Part shown: piece by piece, positions 10,901 through 23,972 of the stretch
Layout of the letters: each line of letters opens with the position of its first letter
Position numbering within the stretch: the stretch's first letter is position 1
Assembly (NCBI GenBank): GCA_022414725.1
Contig: CM039464.1
Location: 2,502,528-2,566,527, forward strand
Direction of reading: 5' to 3'
Source of the DNA: Microglena sp. YARC
Lineage: Eukaryota; Chlorophyta; Chlorophyceae; Chlamydomonadales; Chlamydomonadaceae
Length of the DNA: 64,000 bases
Notes under the pieces: generated by a model
What the model was told of the DNA's origin: nothing
Database searches by the model: none
What the model saw: only the letters and a program-made list of their open reading frames with translations
Made by a program: the position numbers and the translations under genes

Positions 10901-13900
10901 TGAAGGTTTTTGAGCTTGCTTGGCCCATCGTGCAGGTGAGGGTGGAAGGCCAGGTGGGTGATGATAACGCCGTGTGGTGTGGATGGAGGTTGAAGTGGTG
11001 TGGTGGGACCGGTGGTATTAAGGTTGTATAATTGAGCTTTCTGGTCCCAGTGGCAGGGCTGGAAGGTGGTGTACAGGGGTGGGAAGTGAAGTAGACGGCC
11101 TGGTGTGGGTGTGGCAGCTGTCACTCACTGTTAATCTTACTGATACGTGTTGCAGCTTGCAGAGCCTTCCCGCCACCGTCGCACTGCAGCCTGAAGGTTT
11201 TGAATCCAGGTGGGTAATGATAACGCCTGCTGGGTGTGGTGTGGTATTAAGGTTGTATATAATTGACAGTGCTACATGGCAGCTGTCACTCACTGTTAAT
11301 CTTACTGATACGTGTTGCAGCTTGCAGAGAGCCTTCTTCCCACTGTCAGCACTGCTAGGCCATGAAGGTTTTGAATCCAGGTGGGTAATGAATAAACAGC
11401 CTGGGGTGGTGTGGTGTATAATTGACAGTGGTAGCACGGCAGCTGTGAAGCCTTCCCGTGCAGGGGAGCCTGAAGGTTTTGGTGGGTGTGGCAGTGGGTA
11501 TAGAGGTTTGTATAATGACAGTGACAGCTTGGCACTCACTGTTAATCTTACTGGGATACGTGTTGCAGCTTGGGCAGAGGCCTTCTTCCCACTGTCACAC
11601 TGAGCAGCCTGAAGGTTTTGGAATCCAGGTGGGTAATGACTAACGCCTGGTGTGGTGTGGTATTGAAGGTTGTATAATTGACAGTGCTACATGGCAGCTG
11701 TCACTTCACTGTTAATCTTACTGAGGTGTTAGCTTGCAGAGTTCCACGTCACACTGCAGCTGAAGGTTTTGAAATCCAGGTGGGTTCAATGATAAGCGCC
11801 GTGTGGTGTGGTATTGTTGTATAAGAGACAGTCTAATGGCAGCTGTCACTCACTGTAATCCTGACCACACAATTGGCTTCCAGGCCAGCCCCAATCCAAC
11901 GTGCCATGATAACCGTATAATTAAGCTATACGGTGTTAATAATTGAGAGGATTTTGAAATCCGGTGGGTAATGATAAGTGGCTGTTATCTTAATGCAGAG
12001 CTTCTTCCAACTGAAGGTTTTTGAATGCGCAGGTGGGTAAGTGCTGACAGTGCTACAATGGCTAGCTGTCACCACTGTTAATCTTACTGATACGTGTTGC
12101 AGGCTGCAGACCCTTCTTCCCACCTGTCACACTGCAGCCTGAAGGTTTTCCATTGGTGGGTAATGATAAGCCTGGTGTGGTGTGGTATTATGTGCAAGCT
12201 GGTCACTCAGGGCCTGTTAATCTTACTGATACGTGCCTACATTGAGCAGCCTGCAGCTTGAGCCTTCACTGTCGCAGCACTGGCAGCCGAAGGTTTTGAA
12301 GGTTTTTTGAATCCAGGGGTAATTGGATAACGCCGGTGGTGTGGTTTGTGGTATTAAGTAATGGAGGTTGGATAATTGACAGTCAACAATATCACTGTTC
12401 ATGGCAGGTGGGTGAATGATAAGCGTGGGGGTGGTGTGGAGTTTAAGGTTGTATGAATTCAGTGCTCTGTTATCTTACTGATGACGTGTTGCAGCTTGAA
12501 GAGCCTTCTTTGTCGCACTCCCGCCTGGTGTGTGTGGTATGGGTTGTATAATTGACAGTGCTACATGGCAGCTGCCACTCACTGTTAATCTTACTGATGG
12601 CTTGGCAGCTTTGCAGTAGCCTTCTTCCCACTGTCGCACATGCAGCCTGAAGGTTTTGAATCAAAGGTGGGTAAATGAATAACTCTGGTGTGTGTGTGGT
12701 AAATTAAGGGTTGTATAATTGACGCTGAACGTGGCAGTGTTAATCTTACCTGATACGTGTTGCAGCTTTGGCCTTCTTCCCACTGGTCAAGCAGCCTCCG
12801 AGGTGGGTAATGATTAACGCCTGGTGTGGTGTGGGTATTAAGTGTTGTATACTTGGACATGCTACAACAGCTGGATCCTTACTAGATACGTGTTGCAGGC
12901 TTGCAGAGCCTTCTTCCCACTGTCACAGTGCAGCCTGAAGGTTTTGAATCATCAGTGGGTAATGAAATAACGCCTGGCTACATGTGTCACTCACTGGTGT
13001 GGCCTGAAAATTAAGGTTGTATAATTGTTGTATAATTGACAGTGCTACATGGCAGCTGCCACTCACTGTTAATCTTACTGATACGTGTTGCAGCTTGCAG
13101 TAAGCTTCTTCCCACTGTCACAGCTGGGCGAAGCCTGAAGGTTTTGAATCCAGGTGGGTAATGATAACGCCTGGTGTGGTGTGGTATTAAGGTTGTATAA
13201 TTGACAGTGCTACATGGCAGCTGTCACTCACTGTTAATCTTACTGATACGTGTTGCAGCTTGCAGAGCCTTCTTCCCACTGTCACACTGCAGCCTGAAGG
13301 TTTTGAATCCAGGTGGGTAATGATAACGCCTGGTATTAAGTTGTATATGGACAGTGCTACATGGCAGCTGGCCACTCCACTGTTAATCTTACTGATACTG
13401 TTGGCAGCCTTGCAGAGCCTTCCCGCACTGGCTTGGCTTGTCCGCCACTGGTCGCACTGGAAGGTACCGGTTTAAGTTGTATAATTGACAGGGCTGGTGT
13501 GGTGTGGTATTAAGCTGTCACTCACTGTTAATCTAATACTGACAGGCTTTGGCAGCTGCCTCTTCCAATGTTAACTGTTGGATACGGTTGCAAAGCTTGA
13601 TCCAGGTTTGTGGGTAATGAATAACGGCCTGGTGTGGTGTGGTTATCAAGGTTGTATACATGGACACGTGCTAAACATGGGCAGCTGTCACTCACTGTTA
13701 ATCTTACTGATACGTGTTGCAGCTTGCAGAGCCTTCTTCCCCACTGTCACACCTGGCAGCCTGCAAAGGTTTTTGCCGGTGTAATGAATAATGGTCCCAG
13801 AGTGGTATTAAGGTTGTAAATAATTGCAACAGTGCTACATGGAACTGTCACTCACTGTGATAATGCTGGTTTTGATCCTGGTGTGGTGTGGTATTAAGGT

Positions 13901-14186
13901 TGTATAATTGACAGTGCTACATGGCAGCTGTCACTCACTGTTAATCTTACTGATACGTGTTGCAGCTTGCAGAGCCTTCTTCCCACTGTCACACTGCAGC
14001 CTGAAGGTTTTGAATCCAGGTGGGTAATGATAACGCCTGGTGTGGCGTGTTATTAAGGTTGTATTATTGACAGTGCTACATGGCGTCTGTCACTTTCACT
14101 GTTAATCTTACTGATATGTGTTGCAGCTTGCAGAGCCTTCTCCCCACCATCGCACTGCAGCCTGAAGATTTTGAATCCAGGTGGGT
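7991..14186 (+). repeat. 159-bp tandem array: 54-bp exon-like module plus SINE-like intron, about 35-40 copies
   Basis: The best copies (13141-13320, 13880-14186) define a unit of 159 bp. After a CGTGTTGCAG acceptor comes a 54-bp module (from CTTGCAGAGCC to GAATCCAG), then a GTGGGTAATG donor. In one frame the module reads LQSLLPTVTLQPEGFES. The remaining 105 bp, read in reverse complement, share the SINE 3' end (TTAATACCAC..CCAGGCGT.ATCATTACC) and a core related to gctaccatggcggttgacag. Copies in the middle of the array carry many indels and internal deletions, those at the right are clean. The module could be an ECM29 exon but could not be placed in the family. Confidence 0.85.
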
Positions 14187-14187
14187 C

Positions 14188-14392
14188 ACCAGGGCACTTC
14201 CAAGCGCGTGCTTTTGCGCGCTGGCGCGCTTCCTTTTTGAGCCCCACTGCATGTTTTGCGCAGTTTTTTGCAACCCCCTGTGGGCGCTGCAAGCATTTTT
14301 TGTGTTTTTTGCACCTTCAAAGCGCAGTTTGTTTTTTCAAAGTGCCCGGTGGGTAAAGCGCTGGCCAATTTGGTCAAGGGAAGTACCCTGGT
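14188..14392 (+). mobile_element. MITE-like element, copy A (about 205 bp)
   Basis: Begins ACCAGGGCACTTCC and ends GGAAGTACCCTGGT, an imperfect terminal inverted repeat of about 14 bp. The interior is full of GCGC and TTTTTTGC blocks. A second copy lies in reverse orientation at 50221-50405. No transposase is encoded. It sits right after the donor of the last 159-bp array unit. Confidence 0.65.
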
Positions 14393-14640
14393 CCACTACA
14401 ATATTTGAATTCTTTACACTATTTGAATGACTTTACACTATTTGAATTCTTTACTTTTGAACTAACATTTGAATGACTTTACACTATTTGAATTCTTTAC
14501 ACTATTTGAATGACTTTACACTATTTGAATTCTCGGTGTTCTGGTTTGTGTCAGGAGACCCACCTCCTGGGGTGAAATTCCTTTCTCAACTAAAAACAAA
14601 AAACTCTCGACTACACAAATGCATACAATACAAAATGGGT
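14393..14640. repeat. Short tandem repeat (tttacactatttgaat)
   Basis: Alternating TTTGAATGAC and TTTGAATTCT units with TTTACACTA between them to about 14530, followed by about 100 bp of unremarkable sequence leading into the next exon's acceptor. Confidence 0.8.
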
Positions 14641-14646
14641 CCGCAG

Positions 14647-14866
14647 GTACCCCAGGACGCTCGTACTGCTTGGCTTCGGAGCTATCTGGCGCACATTGAT
14701 GCAGGCGCCAGGCTGGCAGCTGCTCGCCTGTTGGGAGCTGCCGTAGGAGGCATGCCCGCTGCTGAGCTGGAAGAGTTGCTCCCCTCAATCACAGCCGCTT
14801 TCACTCTGGCTCCGAAACCGGCCAAAGACGCGGACCCTGGAAGCATCTCCTGCAAGGGGGGAGCAG
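14647..14866 (+). CDS. ECM29: ECM29 exon: first HEAT block recognised
   Basis: After a GTCCGCAG acceptor, 220 bp are open and read ...[27 protein letters not shown]... to a GAGCAG|GTGGGT donor. The LAHID..(A)ARLLG helix pair is the family block that follows the long N-terminal HEAT array in ECM29. The exon ends with one base of a codon (G), which joins the GC of the next exon to give glycine. The 3' half, [11 protein letters not shown], is copied again at about 15280-15338 with a second GAGCAG|GTGGGT donor, so the exon end itself has been duplicated. Confidence 0.75.
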
Positions 14867-17800
14867 GTGGGTAGTGTCACCCCACCCACACACCACACAC
14901 AACCACCACAATGCACACACACACCGACCCTCCACAATCATCCCCCCCACCCCACCACACACCACCCACCTCCACAATCATGGCGGCAGGCCCGACGCCC
15001 AGCCCCCACACTACACACACCCACACAAGTTCACACCAACCCCCCTGGTGGATGGCCCACCCCCACGTTGGGGGGTCCCCCCACCTCCTACAACAACAAT
15101 TACCAACAACACAATTAAAATATAATAACGGTGGCTCTGAAACACCGGACCCACACACCACACAAAGACCATCACCTACCTTGGACCCCGCCTCCACCAC
15201 ACAACCACCCAACCACCCCCCTCCAACAACAATTTATAAACAATATTTACAACAGGCAATTCAAATAATATTGGTAGCTCCGAAACCACCCAAAGACGCG
15301 GACCCCGGCCTGGAGCATCTCCTGCCAAGGGGGAGCAGGTGGGTAGTGTCCCCCCCCACACACACACACGACCCACCACCACCACCACCAACAGTCAGCA
15401 CCATCCACACCCACCACCAACCAACACCATCACCAACACCAACACCGACAACACAAACAACATACACACACCACCACCACCACCACACCCACCCACACCC
15501 CCACAACCCCCAGACCTCCCACACTCACACTGCCTAAAATCATAGCTCAGATCTCTACCTCCAGACCAATCAACCACATCCCCACCCACCTCACCAACAC
15601 CTCCCCACCCCACTCACACCCACACCCACACGCACACTAACCACCCGCCACTGCCACCAACACCATGGCACGGCCACAACCACCACCACCACGACCCCCC
15701 CCCCCACCCACCCACCCACCACCAACCACCACACTACCAACCACCATCCTCTCCCACCCACATCGCCCACCCACACCCACCCACCCACTTCCGACACCAC
15801 CTTCCTTTTTCTAGGCTTGCGTGCCAGTGGCACACCCTCCAAGACCATCACCACCACCACCACCACCACTATAAAGATCCTCCCCCCCACCTCCTCCCAC
15901 AAAACAACTATGAGATTGTAAAACACATGAGTTATACACACACCATTCCCTATACCACACACAAACACACACACACACACACTAACACCAAAACCCCTTT
16001 TTCCAGGCTTGGGTGCAAGTGGCACACCCTCCAAGACATCACCACCAACACCCCACAAATACTTACCCCACTGTCCTCCCCACCATCTTCTCCACCCACA
16101 CATATCACATTTCACAAACACTCACACACCACACATACCGCACCCACCTGCACCCACGTCGAACACTACCACCACCGACCCTTTTCCCATGCTTGGGTGC
16201 AAGTGGCACACCCTCTCAATTGGGAGGAGCAAGAGGGCTCATTCTAACCACCGCCCTAAACATTTTGCCCAGGACTGTACTCCACCTCACCCCTCACCCC
16301 CCCCCCCTCTCCCCCCCCCCCCCCCACACCACACACACACCCTCCACACCACCCACCCCCACCCCACACACCCACACACCCTATCCACCCTGCATCCACA
16401 CCCACACACCTGCCTTTTTCAGGCCTGGGTGCAAGTGGCAAAGTAACACCCCTCCAAGTGGGAGGATGCAAGAGGGCTCACTCCTAGCCACTGGCCTACA
16501 TCATTGCCCAGGTCTCTACCTCCACCCCCCACCCACAACCACACAATTTACAAACACTATCCCACCCTGGCCACCACACACACCACACCTTTTCCAGGCT
16601 TGGATGCAAGTGACACCACACACTGTATCGGCCAAAGTTTGGTCCATCCAAGTAACCAACCCCACCACCACACTCAATACACGCCTTTCTCACACACACA
16701 CACAACACACACCACACAGATGGGGTGTTTCAACACGCACACACACACTTGAGGCACCACCACCGACCACCATTCCTAACACCTTTCCAGGCTTGGGTGT
16801 GCAAGTGGCACAACTTCCAAGTGGGAGGAGCAAGAGGGCTCACTCCTAGCCCTGCCCTACATCATTGCCCAGGTCTCTACCCTTCCCCACCCCCCACCCC
16901 CCACACACCACACTTACGACCCTATCCACCCTGCACCCACACCACCACCAACCCTTTTCCAGGCTTGGGATGCAGAGTGAACACCCTCCAAGTTGGTCCA
17001 TCCAGTAACCAACCAACTCACCACACTCACATACACCCTTTTCTCACAAGCCCCACAGGCACACCACACACACAACACCACGCACACACGCACACGCACA
17101 CACACACACCACCACCACCAGCCACCACCATGACGCCCCTTTCCAGGCTTGGTGCTAAGTGGCACACTCCAAGTGGGAGAGAGCAAAGAGGGCTCACTCC
17201 TAGCCACTGCCTACATAATTGCCCGGGTCTCTACGTCCACCACTCAACCACCTCCCCACACCCACCATCCACCCTGCCCCCGCCACCTGAGCCCCCACCC
17301 CTACCGCCAAACCACCAGCCACCTCCCCACCACCGGGGGTCCCCACCTCCAACCCACCACTCCACTCCACCTCCACTCCCACCACCTCCACCACCTTTCC
17401 CCACTCCCACATCAACCACCTCACCCACCTCCCCACCCTCCCACACCCACTTCAAACCACCTCCCACCCACCTCCCCACCTCCCCACCTGACTCAACCAC
17501 TCAATCCACCTCCCACCCACCTACCCACCTACCCACCACTCCACCACCTCCCCACCTCCTCACCACTCACCCTCCCCACCCACCTACCACCTACCCACCA
17601 CTCCACCACCTCACCCACCTCCCAACCCACTCACCACCTCCCCACCGCACCTACCCCATCACCACACTCACCCTACCACCTACCACCTACCCACCACTCA
17701 ACCACCTACCCACCACAAACCACCTACCACTCCAACACTACCCACACACTACCCACCACCACCTACCCACCCCCACCACTGCAACCACGCTTACCCTACC

Positions 17801-20800
17801 CCACCTACCGCACCACTCAACCACCTCCTTCCCTCCGTACCCCCCAGCTCCACACACACTTGCTCTCACCACCCACAACCACCACCACCAAGACCATCAC
17901 CACCACCCACAATCACCACCATCACCATACACTCCCACCCACGCCACATCCACCACACCACCCCACCACCACACACCAGCACCACCCTTTTCCCAAGCTT
18001 GGGTGCAAGTGGCACACCTCCAAGTGGGAGGAGCTAGAGGTCTCACTCCTAAGCCATTGGCTACATCATTGCCCAGGACTGTACCCTCCCCACCCTCACA
18101 CACACACACACACACCTCCACCCCTCCTCCACCCCCCCACACTATCCACCTGCATCCACCTACTCCCCCCCCCCACAACCACACACCACACACACACACA
18201 CACACAGCACACACACACCAGCACCACCCTTTTTCCAGCCCGCTTGGGTGCAAGTGGCACACCCTCCAAGTGGGAGGAGCAAGAGGGCTCACTCCTAGCC
18301 ACCGGCTACACTCTCCCTTGCCCAGGTCTCAAACCGGGCGGCCCTCGAGCTCCCTGACCACCACCACTGACTCAGCACTGCTGGCTCTCAAGGCTGCTTT
18401 GAACCTGCCGGATTCCCAGGTTTGTTTGATTTGAAAAAACACAAGGACAAAACATAAAAAATGCATTAATAAACAAGTTAGTTCTGCAGAATTCTGGCTG
18501 TTTGACCTTACCAATGTTTTGTTACAAAAAACAACACATAAAAAACATAAGCAAAACATAAAAATGCATTTTGAAAAAAGTTAGTAGTTGTTGTTATACC
18601 CATTCAAAAGCAAGTTTTTTGTTAAGCACTGCCGTGGACCATGCAAAAGAGCGAACCCCCAATGTTTACCCCCGGGACCTACCCACCGAAAAAAAACATG
18701 AGCATAAGCAAAAGACTGCCGTGGCACGAAACATGAGGCCAGCATCACAGAAAAATATAAAAATTAATTCCAAAGCCTGCCGAGTGGCACTCTACCTAAT
18801 GAGCATGCACAAGAGCGAACAGTAAAGAAATTTCCGAAACAAGTTTGGGTTCTTAGTTACTCTATTCTAACCCGGAATCCTCAACCGAGGTGACCGGACC
18901 CGTTGTTTTCGCTCCACACACCGCGTTAAGTTTTTCTATTTTTTCCTTCTGGACCTACATAAATCTTGTATTACCGATGCCACAAAAGAGCGAACAGCCA
19001 AAGCAATAAGTAGCGCCGTGGACCTACCTAATGTTTAATTACAAAACATGAGCATGCAAAAGAGCGAACAGAAAAATATAAAAATACATTCCAAAGCAAG
19101 TTTGTTGTTAGTACTGGGTGGACTACCTAAATTCTTTGGGTTACCAAAAATGAGCATGCAAAAGAGCGAACAGAAAAATATAAAAATACATTCCAAAGCA
19201 AGTTTGTTGTTAAGCACTGTCGTGGACCTACCTAATGTTTATTACCAAACATGAGCATGCAAAAGAGCATACAGAAAAATATAAAAATACATTCCAAAGC
19301 AAGTTTGTTGTTAAGTACTGCCGTGGACCTACCTAATGTTTTATTAACCAAAACATGAGCATGGCAAAAGAGCGAACAGAAAAATATAAGAAACGCATTC
19401 CGAAACAAGTTTGTTCTTAGTACTCCGTGGGACCTACATAATCTTTGTTACCAAAAATGAGCAATGCAAAAGAGCGAACAGAAAAATAGTAAAAATACAT
19501 TCCAAAGCAAGTTTGTTGTTAAGTAGCTGCCGTGGACCTACCTTAATGTTTATTATCAACATGAAGCATGCAAAAGAGCGAACAGAAAAATATAAAAATA
19601 CATTCCAAAGCAAGTTTGTTGTTAAGTACTGCCGTGGACCTACCTAATCTATTTATTACGCCAAAACATGAGCATGGCAAAAGAGGCGAACAGAAAAATA
19701 TAAAAATACATTCCAAAGCAAGTTTGTTGTTAAAGCCCACCTGGTCGTGGCAATGTTTGAAAAATATAAAATACCCATTTAGCAAGTTTGTTGTTAAGTG
19801 CCAAAGAGTTTGGTTCCCTTTTAGGTGGATCTTTGGCCGAAAAATGAGTGCAAAAGGCCACACCCAGACAATAATAAAAACACCATGACTGGCCGTGGCA
19901 AAAAGAGCGAACAGAAAAATAAAGAAACTAATGGTTTCCGACAAGTTGTTCTTTACTTCCCAAAACATGAGCATGAGCGATCCGCAGAAAAATAATAAAA
20001 ATACAGAAAATATAAAATACCATTCCAAAGCCAAGTTTGTTGTTAAGTTTTGTTGTCCAAGTAGCATACAGATTAAAATATAATAAAAATACATTCCCCA
20101 AAGCAGACCTACCTAATGTTTATTACCAAACATGAGGCATTACAGTCGGCAAAAAGCAAGTTTAGTTGTTAAAGGCCGTGGACCTACCTAATGTTTATTA
20201 CCAAACATGAGCATGCAAAAGAGCATACAGAAAAAAATAAAAATACATTCCAAAGCAAGTTTTTTGTTAAGCACTGCCGTGGACCTACCTAATCTTTGTA
20301 ACCAAACATGAGCATACAAAAGAGCGTACAGAAAAAATATAAAAATACATTCCAAAAGCAAGTTTTGTTCTTTAAAAACTGCCGTGGACCTACCTAATAT
20401 TTGGGTAACCAACATGGAGCATGTACAAAAGAGCGTACAGAAAAATATAAAAATACATTCCAAAGCAAGTTTGTTCTTAAAACTGCCGTGGACCTACCTA
20501 ATATTTGTAACCAAACATGAGCATACAAAAGAGCGTACAGAAAAATATAAAAATACATTCCAAAGCAAGTTTGTTCTTAAAACTGCCGTGGACCTACCTA
20601 ATATTTGTAACCAAGCATGAGCATACAAAAGAGCGTACAGAAAAATATAAAAATACATTCCAAAGCAAGTTTGTTCTTAAAACTGCCGTGGACCTAATAT
20701 TTGTAACGCACTCATGTACAAAAGAGCGTTTTATCAAACCCAATACTGCCGTGGGAACATGTTTTTATCACCCAAATAACATGCAAAAAAAAAAAAAATG

Positions 20801-21333
20801 ACAAGATAGAGACAAAACTAAACGAAATATACATACAAAACATACCAAAACAAGAGTTCTTCTAAAGGCTGCTGTAAACCTCCCTTTAACTGATTAACAG
20901 CTGGCCGCGTCACGGCAGCTATGGCCATCAGCATGGCGCTATTTTTCCCGCCGTGGTCTGCCAGCAGCTCCAGACAGCCCCCCAGAAACTGTTGTATTCT
21001 GTGGACCAAGAGCCAGCTGCGGGCGACACTGCTGCGCCATGGCTGTGGATGAACAAAAAAGTCGGTTGAGAAGTCGGTTGGAAATGGGGGGAGGCAGAGA
21101 AGACCAAGGGGGGCAAGAGAAGAAGAAGGGAAGAAGTGGTGAACCGATACAAGTGAAGTGGTGGGCGGTCCCATGGGAGCTGTGGTAGAGAAGGTGGTGG
21201 CATTGGTGAGTGTATTTTATTATTATTATTATTGTTGTTGTTGTTGTTGTTGTTGTTGTTAATTATTGTTGTTGTTATTATTATTATTACTGTTATTATT
21301 ATTATTTATTATTATTATTAATTATTACTGTAA

Positions 21334-21367
<34 letters not shown>

Positions 21368-23922
21368 TGTTATTGTATTTGTTATTATTATTATGGTGAA
21401 ACCGAATCAGTGAAGTGGTTGGCGGTCCCATGTGGAGCTGTGGTGGGAAGAAGGTGGTGGCATTGGGGTGAGGTAGTATTTTTATTATGACATGATCACT
21501 CAACTCCCCTAACCAGACACAATTTCGGAAAAGATGTGAGGCCCAAGTCAGCAGCTGTTTGTGCTGCTGGCTTGCCTGGCAGTAGCTGCAATCACCTAAT
21601 ATCATGCGCCTACCCCCTCCCCCCCCCTCCTCAGCCCCTTCCACCAGATACAGCACTCACGTCACTTCATCTCATTCACTCACTCACTCACATACTCACT
21701 TCTCAACTGTTACTCACGTCACATCGAGTCACTCACATCTCATGTACTCGCACATATCACTCAACCCAACCCCACCCAGACCACTGACAAGGATCTGAGG
21801 CCACGTCTTGCTGGGCCAGCTAGCTGCGTTACAATACATGCCTGCACCTCTCCCCACCCCCCCCCCCTCACACACACACACACACACACCACACACACAC
21901 AGATACCCACCCACCAGCACTCCACCAGCACTCAGTCGCTCCATTCGCCCACTCACTCACGCCACCCGCACGCCCCCACTCCCAGACCTACACCGACAAG
22001 GATGTGAAGGCCCAAGTCAGAGCTGTCGTAGCTGCTGGCTTGCTGGCCAGTAGCTGCGTCACCTCATGCCCTGCGGCTATTCCCCCCCTCCTGGAGGCTG
22101 TGTTCAAGCTCAGCAGCAGCAAGTCGGAGGATGTTCATTTCGCAGGTGTGTGTGTGTGTGTGTGTGAATGTTTGTTTGTGCATGCTTGTTTACCTGTGTG
22201 TGTGTCAGTGTGTGTGTGCGTTCTCATGCCCTGTGGCCATTCCCCCCCTCCTGGAGGCTGTGTCCAGCTCAGTCGCACAAGTCCGGGGATGTCATTCATT
22301 TTGCAGGTGTGTCAGAGTGTGTGAGTGTGTGTGTGTGTTTGTTTGTGCATGCTTGTTTACCTGTTTGTGTGTGTCAGTGTGTGTGTGTGCGTTCTCATGC
22401 CCTGTGGCCATTCCCCCCCTCCTGGAGGCTGTGTTCCAGCTCAGTCGCAACAAGTCCGGGGATGTTCATTTTGCAGGTGTGTGTGTGTGTGTGTGAGTGG
22501 TGTGTGTGGTGTTTCGGTTGGTTTCATGTTTGTGTGTAGTGCTTTGTGTGTGTGATCGTGTGTCCATTTCAGCAGTTTTTTTTTTTTTAAGGAAGGCTCA
22601 CCCCCCCAGTCGCCGCCCCCACCTGCACCTATACCCTCACAAACCCTTCTCCACCCTCACCTTCAACCCCCCCACCCCCCACCCTCCACTTAACCCCCAC
22701 CACGCAGTCGATGAATGCTCTCTCTCACGTTTTTGGTGGCCGTCCCAATTAATGCCTGTGACCGGTTGTTAGCTGTACCTCTGTGTGTTACTGTGTTTAC
22801 GTCGGTTGTAGATGTGTTATGTGTGTGTGTGTGTTTACTTGGTTGCTAGCCCCACCCCCACCCCGCCCTCACCTTCACTTTCTACACCCCCCCCTTACCT
22901 CAAACCCCTTCTCCACCCTCATTAACCTTCACCCGCTCCCCCCACCCCCACCCCCCCCACCCCACGCAGTCGATGAAATGCTCTCTCACGTTTTCTGTGG
23001 CGCGTCCAATTAATGCCTGTGGGGTGTTAGTGTACCTCTGGTGTGTAGTGTGTTTACGGTTCGCGGTTGTGAGTGTTAGTGTGTGTGCTGTGTGTGTTAC
23101 TTGGTTTGCAGCCCCACCCCACCCCGCCTCACCTTCACCTACACCCCCCGTATATTATTTTTAACTTCATGCAGTCGGTTAAATGCCTATCTCACGTTTT
23201 TCGGCGGGACCAATTCAGTGCTGACCGCTTGCTGCTCTCCTAACTTCGCCAGCCTGGCTAATGAGTTCTCCATCTACGCTCCCACCGCAACCATTCTCCC
23301 CCCCCATCTCCGCGCCCCCGCCCCCCCCCCCCCCCGCCCCCCCCCCCCCTCCCGCCCCCCCCCACCCACACCCCCCACACACACCACCCCTACTCCACCC
23401 TCATCCCCCCCCACCCCACCCCCACCCCACCCAACCCAGTTTGACTGAAATGCTCTCTCACACTTCGGGCTGCGTCCCAATCAGTTGCTGACCTGCTTGC
23501 TTGTGCTCTAACTTTGGCCAGCGCTGGCAGACGAGTTCTCCATCTACGCCCCCCTGTGACCGCCACCATCCACCCCCCCCCCCCCTCCCCCCCCCCCACA
23601 CACACACCCCCTCTAACCCCCACCCACCCTCATCCCCCCCACCCCCACCCTCACCCCAGTTGGTGAAATGCTCTCTCACACTTTTGGCGGCGTCCCAATC
23701 AGCGCTGACCGCTTGCTGCGCTCTAACTTTGCCAGCCTGGCAGACGAGTTCTCCATCTACGCCCCCACCGCCAGCTCACCTGCCGCAGTGGCTGCCCAGC
23801 TGGAGGCCACCTCCAAAACCGCCAGCATGGCAGTGGATGGGGATTGTGAGGCACGCACCAGCGCCCAGGATGTAATTCTTAGCAAGCTCCTTAAGGAGCT
23901 CATCCACCACAGTCGTACTGGT

Positions 23923-23972
<50 letters not shown>

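Noticed and set aside
16725..18434. 569-codon + strand ORF
   Set aside because: Made almost entirely of P, T, H and S from CA/CCA tracts; only its last 60-odd codons overlap the real exon, and in a mixed frame.
18430..20760. CRISPR-like regular repeats
   Set aside because: Unit of about 103 bp is repeated throughout without unique spacers; host is eukaryotic; no cas genes.
20818..21174. Minus-strand ORF of 118 codons, somewhat protein-like
   Set aside because: Overlaps the + strand ECM29 short exon, has no recognised family, and the second reading frame over it is just as open.
22146..22500. Bacterial or organellar origin of the sequence
   Set aside because: Spliced exons with GT-AG borders, tRNA-derived SINE, LTR and hAT elements all point to a nuclear eukaryotic genome.
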